A stretch of DNA of 63,826 bases, from positions 1 through 63,826 of the forward strand of contig CAJUKX010000015.1 in the NCBI GenBank assembly GCA_910586975.1, read 5' to 3'. Of the stretch, positions 51,489 to 60,627 are shown piece by piece. Position 1 is the stretch's first letter; each line of letters starts with the position of its first letter. The stretch comes from an uncultured Muribaculaceae bacterium. Lineage in GTDB: Bacteria; Bacteroidota; Bacteroidia; Bacteroidales; Muribaculaceae. Under the pieces are notes generated by a model. It worked only from the letters and a program-made list of their open reading frames with translations, had not been told where the DNA came from and searched no databases. The position numbers were made by a program, and so were the translations under genes.

Positions 51489-51611
51489 TAAATTTTAACA
51501 AAACAATTCGCAACAGTTAATTTTAAGGACACGCTGAGTGGTGAACGGTGTAGGATGCGTTAGGTTAAGTGGTGTTAAAAATATCAAAAACGGCATTTGC
51601 TTTTAAAATTT

Positions 51612-51655
51612 ATAGTACTTGGTATTGCATAGTACCTTGCAAATGCTTAACTTTG
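51612..51655 (+). promoter_or_regulatory. Promoter and operator candidate of padR-pspC
   Basis: TAACTTTG (51648-51655) has ATTG (51624-51627) 20 nt upstream. Two ATAGTAC copies (51612-51618 and 51629-51635) are 17 nt apart, one beside each box, a likely PadR autoregulation site. Confidence 0.6.
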
Positions 51656-51708
51656 CGGCGTTAAATATTTCAAGATTCATTCTCTTCTCTCTCTCAATCC
51701 ATATTCCT

Positions 51709-52035
51709 ATGAATATTGAAAATCTAAAATCACAGATGCGCAAAGGAATGCTTGAATTCTGCGTGCTGCTCATCCTCCGCCACAAGGCTGCCTACGCTTC
51801 GGAAATGATTGCCGAGCTAAAAGAAGCCAAATTGATTGTGGTGGAGGGCACGCTCTATCCTTTGCTCACCAGGCTCAAGAACGATGGCCTGCTGGCGTAC
51901 GAGTGGCAGGAATCAACCTCGGGGCCGCCACGCAAGTATTACAGCCTTACCACAGCAGGCATGGAGTTTCTTGAGCAGCTCTCGCAGTCGTGGAACGAAA
52001 TTTCCCAATCAGTCTCTCACCTTCAATCTCTCTAA
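51709..52035 (+). CDS. PadR-family transcription regulator
   Basis: A 108-residue winged-helix regulator. It opens MNIENLKSQMRKGMLEFCVL, with the wing region VVEGTLYPLLTRLKNDGLLAYEW typical of PadR (about 45-68). The -7 box at 51648 supports this ATG rather than an upstream in-frame start at 51619. Its gene ends 6 nt before the PspC protein, which it probably controls together with itself. Confidence 0.92.
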   Translation: MNIENLKSQMRKGMLEFCVLLILRHKAAYASEMIAELKEAKLIVVEGTLYPLLTRLKNDGLLAYEWQESTSGPPRKYYSLTTAGMEFLEQLSQSWNEISQSVSHLQSL

Positions 52036-52041
52036 TTAAAA

Positions 52042-53073
52042 ATGAAAAAGACATTTCCCGTAAATATCAACGGAACAATATTCTACATCGACGAAGACGC
52101 ATACGCTCTGCTCAATACATACCTGGAGCAGCTCAAGGTGGCTTTCAAGGGGCCCGAAGGTGCTGAAATCGTTGCTGATATTGAGGCTCGTATTTCCGAA
52201 ATATTCTCTGAGACCATAGCGTCGGGTGCCCGGGTCATAGTGCTTGAAGATGTAAATATGGTGATAGAGCAGATGGGCACGCCCTCAGATCTGGGCGCTG
52301 ATTCCGGGCAGGAACCATGTGCCGGCAGTGATGACAACAACATGCAGTCGCCCCCGCCGTTTCCGCCACAGCCACAGCAGGTACGCAAGCGTCTGTACCG
52401 CGATATGAACAACAAAGTGTTTGGCGGTGTGCTCTCAGGCCTGGCATGCTATGCCGGTTGGACCACCAATGTGCTGCGCTTTCTGGTGTTTCTGGTATGG
52501 TTTCTGTGCCTTTTTGGTGCATGGCCCCTGTCATGGTCTTTGGTTATATGCTACCTGCTTGCATGGATGATAATACCGCCGGCCATCTCGGCTCCGCAAT
52601 ATCTTGAGATGAAAGGCACTCCCATAACTGTCAATAATGTAGGTCAGACCATTCTCTACTCGGCATGGCCCGCGGCGCAGAAGCACGCGCGGTCGGTGGC
52701 CGGAAGCTTTTTCAATATCGTGGGCAAGACCATACTTATCATAACAGGTATCTTTGCCGCGGCCTTCGGCATGGTTTCGCTCTTTGTGCTCGCTGTATGT
52801 TGCATGGCATTTTCAGAGCATTGGTCATATCTGATGCATGCAGGTCCGCTCTCAGACCTTCACGGATTCGACCCGTTTTTTGTGGGGATAGCTCTGATCT
52901 CGCTGTCGCTTGCAGCTATAATATTCTGTGCAGCTCTGATATGGGCGGTGTGCAACGGATTGTTTAAGGCCAAGGGTGCATCCCCGGCGGTAATAATCAG
53001 TGCTGTGGTCACCGATATAATACTGGTTGTGCTCGGAGCGGTGTTCTTCATTATGGCACGTCCGGCATTTTAG
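52042..53073 (+). CDS. PspC-domain membrane protein
   Basis: A 343-residue protein with a cytoplasmic N-terminal domain (about 1-110), a PspC domain (about 115-180; RLYRDMNNKVFGGVLSGLACYAG) with two hydrophobic segments, then three or four helices (about 230-342). PspC domains serve in envelope stress responses. It is coupled to padR, 6 nt apart, a common Bacteroidetes pair. The C-terminal helices resemble no named family. Confidence 0.9.
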   Translation: MKKTFPVNINGTIFYIDEDAYALLNTYLEQLKVAFKGPEGAEIVADIEARISEIFSETIASGARVIVLEDVNMVIEQMGTPSDLGADSGQEPCAGSDDNNMQSPPPFPPQPQQVRKRLYRDMNNKVFGGVLSGLACYAGWTTNVLRFLVFLVWFLCLFGAWPLSWSLVICYLLAWMIIPPAISAPQYLEMKGTPITVNNVGQTILYSAWPAAQKHARSVAGSFFNIVGKTILIITGIFAAAFGMVSLFVLAVCCMAFSEHWSYLMHAGPLSDLHGFDPFFVGIALISLSLAAIIFCAALIWAVCNGLFKAKGASPAVIISAVVTDIILVVLGAVFFIMARPAF

Positions 53074-53234
53074 AAACTGTTTAAAATTTATTTTATCTTG
53101 TCTTTGAGAGTCTTGTCAATGTATTTTAGATATTGATTCAGTCATTTAGGAGCCACTAAACTCCATCATCAATATCAAAAATCCAAATGACAATCCTTCT
53201 CAAATCCTGCGACAAATAAATTTAAACAGTTTCT
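53072..53234. repeat. Palindromic intergenic element, copy B
   Basis: The ends AGAAACTGTTTAAA (53072-53085) and TTTAAACAGTTTCT (53221-53234) are inverted copies. Read on the minus strand it shares with copy A (30260-30454), in order, the start AAGNAACTNTTTAAA, CAGGATTT, then AGTTTAG, CTAAATGACTGA and GACAAGATAAAAT before the end. It begins at the PspC stop. No ORF fits it. Confidence 0.7.
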
Positions 53235-53315
53235 TAAATTATTAAATTAAAAAGCACTCTTACAATAAATCAGGCAATAAGGCGTTATTATAATAAACCG
53301 AAAAACCTGACGCCT

Positions 53316-53477
53316 ATGAAGAAAAGCTCTACTCCTGTAATGTCTGTAGAAGACGAAAAAAACAAAAAGGATCAGCAGCTCGCCCCGCGCAAGGCAACCA
53401 TAGCGTTCCTGCGCCAGTTTGCAAGGGCATATCGCCCCGCTCCCGCCGCTTCTATGCCGGGATTCATACTCAACTGA
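53316..53477 (+). CDS. Small 53-residue protein, unknown
   Basis: A short gene beginning MKKSSTPVMSVEDEKNKK, with a basic helical part (RKATIAFLRQFARAYR) and a Pro/Ala end. I do not recognise the family. There is no -7 box upstream, so it may be read from the PspC transcript if element B allows. A terminator at 53502 follows. Support is from codon use and position only. Confidence 0.4.
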   Translation: MKKSSTPVMSVEDEKNKKDQQLAPRKATIAFLRQFARAYRPAPAASMPGFILN

Positions 53478-53501
53478 GCTTCAACTCCTTGAAAATTAAA
53501 A

Positions 53502-53541
53502 CGAGGCGCCTGTCTACCGTCACCGGTAAGCAGGCGCCTCG
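53502..53541. terminator. Bidirectional terminator after ychF and the small gene
   Basis: A CGAGGCGCCTG/CAGGCGCCTCG stem of 11 bp, with an inner ACCG/CGGT, lies between converging genes. Confidence 0.8.
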
Positions 53542-53566
53542 CTTTATGTTTCAGACAGCTTATTGT

Positions 53567-54670
53567 TCAGACGTTGAAACGGAAGTGCATGATGTCGCCG
53601 TCCTGCACCACGTATTCCTTGCCTTCAACACTGAGCTTGCCGGCCTCGCGCACGCCCTGTTCGCCGTTGAGCGATACATAGTCGGCATACTTTATTACCT
53701 CGGCGCGGATGAAGCCTTTCTCGAAGTCGGTGTGGATGATACCTGCGCACTTCGGAGCCTTTGAACCGCGGATGAAGGTCCATGCACGCACCTCGTCGGA
53801 ACCGGCGGTGAAGAAGGTCTGCAGGTCGAGCAGGGCGTATGCGGCGCGTATCAGGCGGCTTACGCCTGACTCCTCAAGGCCTATTTCCTGAAGGAATTCG
53901 CTGCGCTCTTCCCAAGTGTCCAGTTCGGCTATCTCGCTTTCGGTCTGGGCGGCAACGATGAGCACCTGCGAGTCTGTGCCTTCGATTGACTTCTTCACGG
54001 CCTCCACGTATTTGTTTCCGCTTACAGCCGAGGCATCGTCTACGTTGCACACATACATCACGGGCTTGGAAGTGAGCAGGAACAGCTCGCGTACGAATTT
54101 TTGCTCGTCGGGAGTGTCGAATGTCACCGAGCGGGCAGGCTTGCCGTTGTCAAGCGCTTCCTTGATCTGTCGGAGCACCTCGTACTGCATCTTGGCCACC
54201 TTGTCGCCACCGGTCTGAGCCTGCTTCAGGGTCTTGGCTATACGCGAGTCAACGGTTTCGAGATCTTTGAGAATCAGCTCATATTCGATGATTTCCTTGT
54301 CGCGCACGGGGTCAACCGAGCCGTCGACGTGGGTGATATTGTCGTCGTCGAAGCAACGCAGCACGTGGAGTATGGCATCAGTCTCGCGTATATTGGCGAG
54401 GAACTTGTTGCCAAGGCCTTCGCCCTTTGAAGCACCCTTCACCAGGCCGGCGATGTCTACAATCTCTACAGTTGCCGGAACCACCGACTTCGGATTGCAC
54501 ATTTCAACCAGTGTAGTCAGACGGTCGTCGGGCACGGTGATGACTCCCACGTTGGGTTCGATGGTGCAGAAAGGGAAGTTGGCGCTCTGAGCCTTTGCGT
54601 TGCTCAGACAGTTGAAAAGTGTAGATTTACCCACGTTGGGCAGTCCTACTATGCCGCATTGAAGTGCCAT
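53567..54670 (-). CDS. ychF: Ribosome-binding ATPase YchF (OLA1-type)
   Basis: A 367-residue P-loop protein of the Obg family with ATP preference, linked to translation and oxidative stress. G1 is GLPNVGKSTLFN (about 8-19), the switch region DIAGLVKGASKGEGLGN follows, and a C-terminal TGS domain ends the protein (about 280-360; IRAEVIKYADYVSL). The -7 box at 54721 is TAACTTTG on the minus strand. Confidence 0.96.
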   Translation of the reverse strand: MALQCGIVGLPNVGKSTLFNCLSNAKAQSANFPFCTIEPNVGVITVPDDRLTTLVEMCNPKSVVPATVEIVDIAGLVKGASKGEGLGNKFLANIRETDAILHVLRCFDDDNITHVDGSVDPVRDKEIIEYELILKDLETVDSRIAKTLKQAQTGGDKVAKMQYEVLRQIKEALDNGKPARSVTFDTPDEQKFVRELFLLTSKPVMYVCNVDDASAVSGNKYVEAVKKSIEGTDSQVLIVAAQTESEIAELDTWEERSEFLQEIGLEESGVSRLIRAAYALLDLQTFFTAGSDEVRAWTFIRGSKAPKCAGIIHTDFEKGFIRAEVIKYADYVSLNGEQGVREAGKLSVEGKEYVVQDGDIMHFRFNV

Positions 54671-54720
54671 AATATATATTGGAGATTTATTCGGATGATT
54701 GATTTATGAAAATTCTGCTG

Positions 54721-54728
54721 CAAAGTTA
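54721..54728 (-). promoter_or_regulatory. -7 box of ychF
   Basis: TAACTTTG on the minus strand, 51 nt before the start. Confidence 0.55.
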
Positions 54729-54774
54729 ACACTATTTTACGTATTAAGCGACATAAATAATTGGAAATCGTCAA

Positions 54775-55704
54775 TCACTTACGCAGCAGGAACAGCAGCG
54801 GATGGTCTACACGCTCTTTCCAGGCATTTTCTTCGTGTGCCGCCCCGGGTGCCACCATGCTGTCGAGGCGGTCGGGGCGAGTGTAGCCCATACTCTCCAC
54901 CAGGTTGATTATCTTGTCGTCCCACTTGCCGTAGCTTGCGTCGAGGGTTGCTGTACCGCGGTCGAAGTATATGGCATGTTTGCCGTCGGTGGGAATATAT
55001 TTCTTCACATAATCATACATGGCCTGCGGGAAAGCTTCGTAGCCGTCGGTGTACTTCTCCACGCTGCCCACCCAGTGGGTTGACAGGCATGCCGCCTTGC
55101 CGAATACATCGGGATATTCGCACATTATGTAGAGCGACATCAGTCCGCCCATGCTCGACCCCATTACATGGCAGTTTTCGGGTCCGGTAAGCACATGATA
55201 CTGATTTTCAATGCTGTCGCGAAGGGTGGTGGCAACAAAAGAGGCATACGCATCTCCGCGCAGAGGAGTATTCTTAAGTTGCTCCCTGTCGAGGGTTTCA
55301 AGAATTTCGGTTCCTTTGAACGGCCGCTCGGGCATAAGGTCGGCTACACGTGTACGGGCCACGCTGTGTACGCCCACTATTACCGGAGTCCTGATAAGGT
55401 CTTTCTCAGCCAAGGCCGAAACCACCGAGTCCATTTCCCATGACTGTCGGTTCCAAGTGGTTGAGACATCAAACAGATTCTGACCGTCGTGCATGTATAT
55501 CACCGGAAAATCGCCCGCAGGATTATCAAGATACAGGCGTGGCAGCCATACATCTACCGTAACGGTATCCTTCATCTGCGGCGAGTAGATATAATGGCGG
55601 TCGATACGACCCTCGCAGGGTGTCTGTACAGGCGGTGTGGCAGCTGTGTTGAAGCTGAAAGCCGATACGCATGCGATTGCAATTGTTGATAGCAATTTCT
55701 TCAT
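54775..55704 (-). CDS. Secreted esterase (esterase D / Fes-like alpha/beta hydrolase)
   Basis: A 309-residue exported alpha/beta hydrolase. After a signal peptide (cut near 22) comes VDVWLPRLY and FPVIYMHDGQNLFD, then the nucleophile elbow MGSSMGGLMSLY (Ser near 171). C-terminal residues include a His in APGAAHEENAWKERVD. It resembles enzymes that remove acyl or feruloyl esters from plant glycans or siderophores; the substrate is unknown. It is a single gene with a -7 box upstream. Confidence 0.88.
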   Translation of the reverse strand: MKKLLSTIAIACVSAFSFNTAATPPVQTPCEGRIDRHYIYSPQMKDTVTVDVWLPRLYLDNPAGDFPVIYMHDGQNLFDVSTTWNRQSWEMDSVVSALAEKDLIRTPVIVGVHSVARTRVADLMPERPFKGTEILETLDREQLKNTPLRGDAYASFVATTLRDSIENQYHVLTGPENCHVMGSSMGGLMSLYIMCEYPDVFGKAACLSTHWVGSVEKYTDGYEAFPQAMYDYVKKYIPTDGKHAIYFDRGTATLDASYGKWDDKIINLVESMGYTRPDRLDSMVAPGAAHEENAWKERVDHPLLFLLRK

Positions 55705-55746
55705 GTAGTTAGATTTGTAAATTGGTTATATGAATCTCTGCAGACG

Positions 55747-55754
55747 CAAAGTTA
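55747..55754 (-). promoter_or_regulatory. -7 box for the esterase gene
   Basis: TAACTTTG on the minus strand 43 nt before the start; CTTG 16 nt upstream is a poor -33. Confidence 0.5.
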
Positions 55755-55817
55755 CTGATAAATTTCCAACCAAGTGTCTTGGATATGCGTTAAAAGTGGT
55801 AAAACTGCCGTCAAAAC

Positions 55818-55848
55818 ATTGCAAATCGCGATATATTTTGTAATTTTG
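55818..55848 (+). promoter_or_regulatory. Promoter of glyS-lemA-FKBP
   Basis: ATTG (55818-55821) and TAATTTTG (55841-55848) are 19 nt apart. Confidence 0.6.
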
Positions 55849-55898
55849 CACATTCAAGCAGAATATAAAACAACAATAATATAAAAAGAAATACAGAA

Positions 55899-57443
55899 AT
55901 GGCACAACAAGAAGATGTGTTTAAGAAAATCATAGCCCACTCCAAGGAATACGGCTTTGTGTTTCCCTCAAGTGAAATCTACGATGGCCTGTCGGCAGTG
56001 TACGACTACGGTCAGAACGGCGTGGAACTGAAAAACAATATCAAACGCTACTGGTGGGAAGCCATGACCCTGCTTCACGAGAACATCGTGGGCATTGACT
56101 CTGCCATCTTCATGCACCCTACTATCTGGAAGGCTTCAGGTCACGTTGATGCGTTCAATGATCCCCTGATTGACAACCGCGACTCAAAGAAACGCTATCG
56201 CGCCGATGTGCTCATCGAAGACCACATCGCCAAGATTGACGACAAGATAAACAAGGAAGTTGAGAAAGCTCGCAAGCGCTTTGGCGAAAGCTTTGATGAG
56301 GAGATGTTCTGCCAGACCAATGCACGTGTCAAGGAGCATAAAGACCACCGCGAGGCCCTGCATCAGCGTTTTTCTGACGCCATGAACGACAACGACCTCA
56401 AGGCTCTGCGTCAGATTATCATCGATGAAGAAATAGTTGACCCCATCAGCGGCACCAAGAACTGGACAGAGGTACGCCAGTTCAACCTCATGTTCCGCAC
56501 TGAAATGGGTTCTACCGCCGACGGCGCCATGACCGTGTATCTGCGTCCCGAGACCGCACAGGGTATCTTTGTAAACTACCTCAACGTGCAGAAGACCGGC
56601 CGCATGCGCATCCCCTTCGGTATCGCTCAGATCGGTAAGGCTTTCCGTAACGAAATCGTTGCCCGTCAGTTCATCTTCCGCATGCGCGAGTTCGAGCAGA
56701 TGGAAATGCAGTTCTTCGTTCGTCCCGGCGATGAAATGAAGTGGTTCGGCTACTGGAAGGAATGGCGTCTGCGCTGGCACAAGGCTCTTGGCCTTGGCGA
56801 CGACAAGTATCGCTACCACGACCACGAGAAGCTGGCTCACTATGCCAATGCCGCTACCGATATCGAGTTCCGTATGCCCTTCGGTTTCAAGGAAGTTGAA
56901 GGTATACACTCACGCACCAACTTCGACCTCTCGCAGCACGAGAAGTTCTCGGGCAAGAAGATTCAGTATTTCGACCCCGAGCTCAACCAGAGCTACACCC
57001 CGTACGTTATCGAAACTTCAATCGGTGTTGACCGCATGTTCCTGTCGGTGCTCTGCTCAAGCTACGAGGAACAGAAGCTCGAAGGCGGCGATTCGCGCGT
57101 AGTACTCCACCTGCCCGCAGCTCTGGCTCCCGTGAAGTGCGCCGTAATGCCCCTGGTACGCAAGGACGGTCTGCCCGAAAAGGCACGCGAAATCGTAGAC
57201 GACCTCAAGTTTGACTTCTCTACCCACTACGATGAGAAAGACTCTATAGGCAAGCGCTACCGCCGTCAGGATGCCGTAGGTACTCCCTACTGTATCACAG
57301 TTGACCACCAGACTCTCGAAGACAACACCGTGACTCTGCGTCACCGCGACTCAATGGAGCAGGAACGTGTGGCCATAGCTGACCTCCACAAACTCATCCA
57401 CGACCGAGTTTCGCTCAACTCACTCCTCCGTAAACTCAAATAA
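55899..57443 (+). CDS. glyS: Glycyl-tRNA synthetase (homodimeric type)
   Basis: Charges tRNA-Gly. The 514-residue class II enzyme is the alpha2 eukaryote-like type: motif 2 in FRNEIVARQFIFRMREFEQME (about 250-270), motif 3 around TSIGVDRMFLSVLC, and the anticodon-binding domain at the end. In this type the alpha and beta chains of Gram-negative GlyQS are absent. It is first of three genes, then LemA 41 nt later and an FKBP lipoprotein. Confidence 0.96.
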   Translation: MAQQEDVFKKIIAHSKEYGFVFPSSEIYDGLSAVYDYGQNGVELKNNIKRYWWEAMTLLHENIVGIDSAIFMHPTIWKASGHVDAFNDPLIDNRDSKKRYRADVLIEDHIAKIDDKINKEVEKARKRFGESFDEEMFCQTNARVKEHKDHREALHQRFSDAMNDNDLKALRQIIIDEEIVDPISGTKNWTEVRQFNLMFRTEMGSTADGAMTVYLRPETAQGIFVNYLNVQKTGRMRIPFGIAQIGKAFRNEIVARQFIFRMREFEQMEMQFFVRPGDEMKWFGYWKEWRLRWHKALGLGDDKYRYHDHEKLAHYANAATDIEFRMPFGFKEVEGIHSRTNFDLSQHEKFSGKKIQYFDPELNQSYTPYVIETSIGVDRMFLSVLCSSYEEQKLEGGDSRVVLHLPAALAPVKCAVMPLVRKDGLPEKAREIVDDLKFDFSTHYDEKDSIGKRYRRQDAVGTPYCITVDHQTLEDNTVTLRHRDSMEQERVAIADLHKLIHDRVSLNSLLRKLK

Positions 57444-57484
57444 AAGGCTTCGGTCTACGTTTAATCTCCTCAACTTTTTAACAA

Positions 57485-58105
57485 ATGAAAAAATCACTAA
57501 TCGTAATAATCGTAATAGTCGTTGCCCTGGTAGGCTGCATAGGCTATTATGTCAGTGTCCGCAATAACTTTGTTACCCTCGACGAAAACCTTCAGGAACA
57601 GTGGGGTAAGGTAGAAGTGCAGTATCAGCGCCGACTCGACCTCATACCCAATCTGGTAGAGGCTGTCAAGGGCTATGCCGCACACGAAAGCGGAACCCTT
57701 GAGAGCGTTACAGCCGCCCGCGCCGGCCTTACCGACGCATACAACAAGGCCAACGCACAGCAGCAGAGCAGTGCCGATGCCGCTTCAAACGAAAGCGCCC
57801 TCGACAGCTACTCAGCCTCGCAGCAGAGCCTTGGCAAGGCGCTGAGCATCTATGTAAACGCCGTGCGCGAGGCTTATCCCGACCTTAAGGCCGACAAGCA
57901 GTTCCTCGATCTGCAGACTCAGCTCGAAGGCACCGAAAACCGTATCGCCACCGAGCGCGGCCGCTATACCGAATCGGTAAAGGAATACAACATAGCAGTG
58001 CGTCGTTTCCCCGGCTCTATCGTGGCTTCTATAGGCGGATTTAATGTTAAGCCTCAGTTCAAGGCTGACGCCGAGGCCGCAAGTGCTCCCAAGGTATCAT
58101 TCTAA
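57485..58105 (+). CDS. LemA-family membrane protein
   Basis: A 206-residue protein with one N-terminal membrane helix (about 3-24; LIVIIVIVVALVGCIGYYV) and a long helical domain; VRNNFVTLDENLQEQWGKVEVQYQRRLDLIPNLVE is typical of LemA. Function is unknown. It lies between glyS (41 nt) and the FKBP gene (13 nt) in one operon. Confidence 0.92.
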   Translation: MKKSLIVIIVIVVALVGCIGYYVSVRNNFVTLDENLQEQWGKVEVQYQRRLDLIPNLVEAVKGYAAHESGTLESVTAARAGLTDAYNKANAQQQSSADAASNESALDSYSASQQSLGKALSIYVNAVREAYPDLKADKQFLDLQTQLEGTENRIATERGRYTESVKEYNIAVRRFPGSIVASIGGFNVKPQFKADAEAASAPKVSF

Positions 58106-58118
58106 CCTATTGAAACAG

Positions 58119-58682
58119 ATGAAAAAACTTTTAGCACTCATTTCATGCGCTACCGTCCTCGGGCTGGGTTTCTCGGCTTGCAACGACGATGATGACACCT
58201 ACAACCTGAGCGATTATCAGGACTGGCGCAAGCAGAACGACGCCTGGGTGGCCGAGATGCAGCAGCGCAAGAATCCCGACGGCACTCCCTACTACCAGAC
58301 CGTGGTTCCGGCCTGGAATCCCAACGTATTCATCCTGATGCACTTCTTCAACGACCGTGCAGAGACCGCCGGCAACCTCGTGCCCCTCTACACTTCAACC
58401 GTTGACGTGCGCTATATAGGCCATAACTGCGAGGATGAACCCTTTGACTCGTCGTACAATGTCAATGTATATGGCAAGCCCGGCATATCGCGTTTTGCCT
58501 GCAACGGCGTTATAGATGGCTGGGCAATTGCCCTCGAGAACATGCACGTGGGCGACACCGCTGAAATCATTGTACCTTACAATGTGGCATACGGGGTGTC
58601 GTACACCGGTACTATTTTGCCTTATTCATCGCTTCGCTTTAACCTGCGTCTTGATGATATCTACAAATACGAAGCCAAGTGA
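58119..58682 (+). CDS. FKBP-type peptidyl-prolyl isomerase lipoprotein
   Basis: A 187-residue exported lipoprotein; the signal ends LGLGFSAC with the lipid Cys near 21, followed by NDDDD, which in Bacteroidetes suggests surface export. A short FKBP domain follows (about 85-185; NGVIDGWAIALENMHVGDTAEIIVPYNVAYG). It probably helps folding outside the cytoplasm. I chose the ATG at 58119 for the signal peptide; the frame stays open upstream in lemA. Confidence 0.88.
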   Translation: MKKLLALISCATVLGLGFSACNDDDDTYNLSDYQDWRKQNDAWVAEMQQRKNPDGTPYYQTVVPAWNPNVFILMHFFNDRAETAGNLVPLYTSTVDVRYIGHNCEDEPFDSSYNVNVYGKPGISRFACNGVIDGWAIALENMHVGDTAEIIVPYNVAYGVSYTGTILPYSSLRFNLRLDDIYKYEAK

Positions 58683-58711
58683 TAGTCCGATTACTTATGT
58701 GAATATACGGT

Positions 58712-58744
58712 TCAGGGAGGATTGATATCCTCCCTGATTTTTTT
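58712..58744 (+). terminator. Terminator of the glyS operon
   Basis: TCAGGGAGGAT/ATCCTCCCTGA stem of 11 bp followed by TTTTTTT. Confidence 0.9.
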
Positions 58745-58762
58745 GGTATAGTGTGTGTTTGG

Positions 58763-59779
58763 TTATTGGCGCTGACGGTTGAGTACGCTCAGGGCTGTGT
58801 TGAGCATGGTATCTATACCCACCATGGCCGAGTCGGGGTTGAGGTCTACGTGGATATCGGGAGCAACACCGTTCTCTGTCACCTGCATGTGTGCATCGTA
58901 GACGGGCGAGCCTGAGAAGCGCACCGACCATCCGCACGGAATTTCAGAGCTGAATGGCATGCCCGAGCCACCACCTGTATTATCGCCTACGATTGTCACG
59001 TTGGGCAGGTATTGCATGATAGATACAAAATTGTTGGCGGCGCTGAATGTAGAGCGGTTTGTGAGCACCACCACGGGCTTGTCCCAATGTATGCGCGGTG
59101 CCGGGGCAGGCTCGTAGTAGAATGGATATGGCTCTGAAAAGTCCTTGTGTCCGGGTCCCGATTTATGGGAGATATACCCGGCCAGAATGCGCTCGTTGAT
59201 GAAGCGGGCTACAAATGTTTCCACTGTGGAAATGTCGCCGCCGCCGTTGTCGCGTATGTCTATTATAAGACCGTGACACTGATGGAGCATGGCCAGCGCC
59301 CAGTCGAGGGTGCCGTCGCTCATGCCGTATGAAAACGACGGATAGCGCATGTAGCCGGTGGAGTCGGGCAGCATGGCGTAGGTGAGACCGTTCTTGGTAA
59401 GTCCTCCGAAGTGCAGATAATACTGGTCTACGAGCCGCTTGTCGTAGTTTTGAGGATAGTCGCTCCACCATTTCTTATAATATGATGTGGCAAACGGTGC
59501 CGAGAGGTTTACGTGGCCGTCGCGCAGTTCGTTAAGCATGTCGGCGCAGATGGAATACAGTTGCAGGCTGTTGGTCTCGGGAGTAATCCGGGCACGATAT
59601 TCTTTGTAGACCGAATCCCAGTCTATACCTTTCTCCTCGAAGAAGCAGTAATGACGGTCGAGCACTGTCCATAAGGCATCAAAGTTACCCTCGATGTCAT
59701 TGTCCCATTTTTCCACGTCATGGCATGCGGTGAGCGAAATCAGCCAAAAGGCTGCGATGGCTGTGAGTATCTTTTTCAT
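58763..59779 (-). CDS. S41-family serine peptidase, lipoprotein
   Basis: A 338-residue exported C-terminal processing-type peptidase. The signal ends WLISLTAC (lipid Cys near 19). The peptidase core shows GLIIDIRDNGGGDI (about 184-197) and the catalytic Ser region VVLTNRSTFSAANNFV (near 252), then VGDNTGGGSG. No PDZ domain is clear. I chose the ATG at 59779; the frame extends upstream over the DUF3316 gene, whose stop overlaps this start (TGATG). It is third in the parC operon. Confidence 0.88.
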   Translation of the reverse strand: MKKILTAIAAFWLISLTACHDVEKWDNDIEGNFDALWTVLDRHYCFFEEKGIDWDSVYKEYRARITPETNSLQLYSICADMLNELRDGHVNLSAPFATSYYKKWWSDYPQNYDKRLVDQYYLHFGGLTKNGLTYAMLPDSTGYMRYPSFSYGMSDGTLDWALAMLHQCHGLIIDIRDNGGGDISTVETFVARFINERILAGYISHKSGPGHKDFSEPYPFYYEPAPAPRIHWDKPVVVLTNRSTFSAANNFVSIMQYLPNVTIVGDNTGGGSGMPFSSEIPCGWSVRFSGSPVYDAHMQVTENGVAPDIHVDLNPDSAMVGIDTMLNTALSVLNRQRQ

Positions 59780-60627
59780 CAGTAGAGAGCGGATATGGTG
59801 CGTGCATCGGGTGTATGGCGGCTGCCGGCGCGCAGCGAGAGCCATTCGGTGGTAACACCGAGCACAAACATGTGAGAGATGTCGCGCGACACTATGCCCG
59901 ACGCCTTGGATGAGAAAATCTCGCACCGGTATCCCACACGCAGTGTGGTGGCGCAGAAGTGCAGGTCGGCCGTGAGCAGATTGTCGAGCCTGAAGAAATT
60001 GCCGGGCCATGCAAAGTGAGCCAGACCCTTATGGTTTCCGAGCCATATCTCGTAATAAAGCTCGTCATAGTCGGGCGAGAAAAAGCAGCCTGCCAAGGGC
60101 ATTGTGGGCTGATAGCGCAGGGTAAGGGGCAGGCGTCCTATACGGCCGTTCCATGCGGCCATGGCAGTGATGCCTATGGTGCCCGAGGCCTGCACGGCCA
60201 CCGGGTTGTTGCTGTTGCGCATCAGGTAGAGCATGCCTATGTCGGCAGCGGCAGTACCGCCTGCAGCAACTGTGAGTGAGTGGGGCAGACGTGTGCGCCA
60301 CAGCATGCTCCACGAGGGGCGCATGCCTATCTGCCACATAGTGGCGTTGCGGGCAGGATTTTTTGATGCTCCGGCCCAAAAGCGCAGGTCGAGCCGCTGT
60401 ATGAACCGCTCGGGGTTGAACTTCATGGCCTGCATGCGCTCGTAGCTCAGCGCCGTGCGCCAGCCCGAGTAGTGCAGCGGGGTAAGGTATGTGTTGCACA
60501 GGTGGTTTGAGCCGGCCTCTATGCTGTAGGCCGACAGTACCGGCCTTACAATTGAGTCGGAGCGATCCCCGGCACGCAGACTCATTGCCGCGGCAATGAG
60601 CGCTAAGATTATAAGGAGCCTATTCAT
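59779..60627 (-). CDS. DUF3316 outer-membrane-like protein
   Basis: A 282-residue exported protein. A signal peptide (MNRLLIILALIAAAMSLRAG) is followed by beta-strand rich sequence with alternating aromatic residues and motifs such as SAYSIEAGSNHLCNTYLTPL, LPLTLRYQPTMPLAG and FSPDYDELYYEI that fit DUF3316. Such proteins look like beta-barrels; function is unknown. It starts inside parC (8-nt overlap) and its stop overlaps the S41 start. Confidence 0.8.
   Translation of the reverse strand: MNRLLIILALIAAAMSLRAGDRSDSIVRPVLSAYSIEAGSNHLCNTYLTPLHYSGWRTALSYERMQAMKFNPERFIQRLDLRFWAGASKNPARNATMWQIGMRPSWSMLWRTRLPHSLTVAAGGTAAADIGMLYLMRNSNNPVAVQASGTIGITAMAAWNGRIGRLPLTLRYQPTMPLAGCFFSPDYDELYYEIWLGNHKGLAHFAWPGNFFRLDNLLTADLHFCATTLRVGYRCEIFSSKASGIVSRDISHMFVLGVTTEWLSLRAGSRHTPDARTISALY

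Noticed and set aside
59780..60010. Upstream extension of the S41 peptidase frame
   Set aside because: It lies within the DUF3316 gene. The lipoprotein signal peptide begins at 59779.
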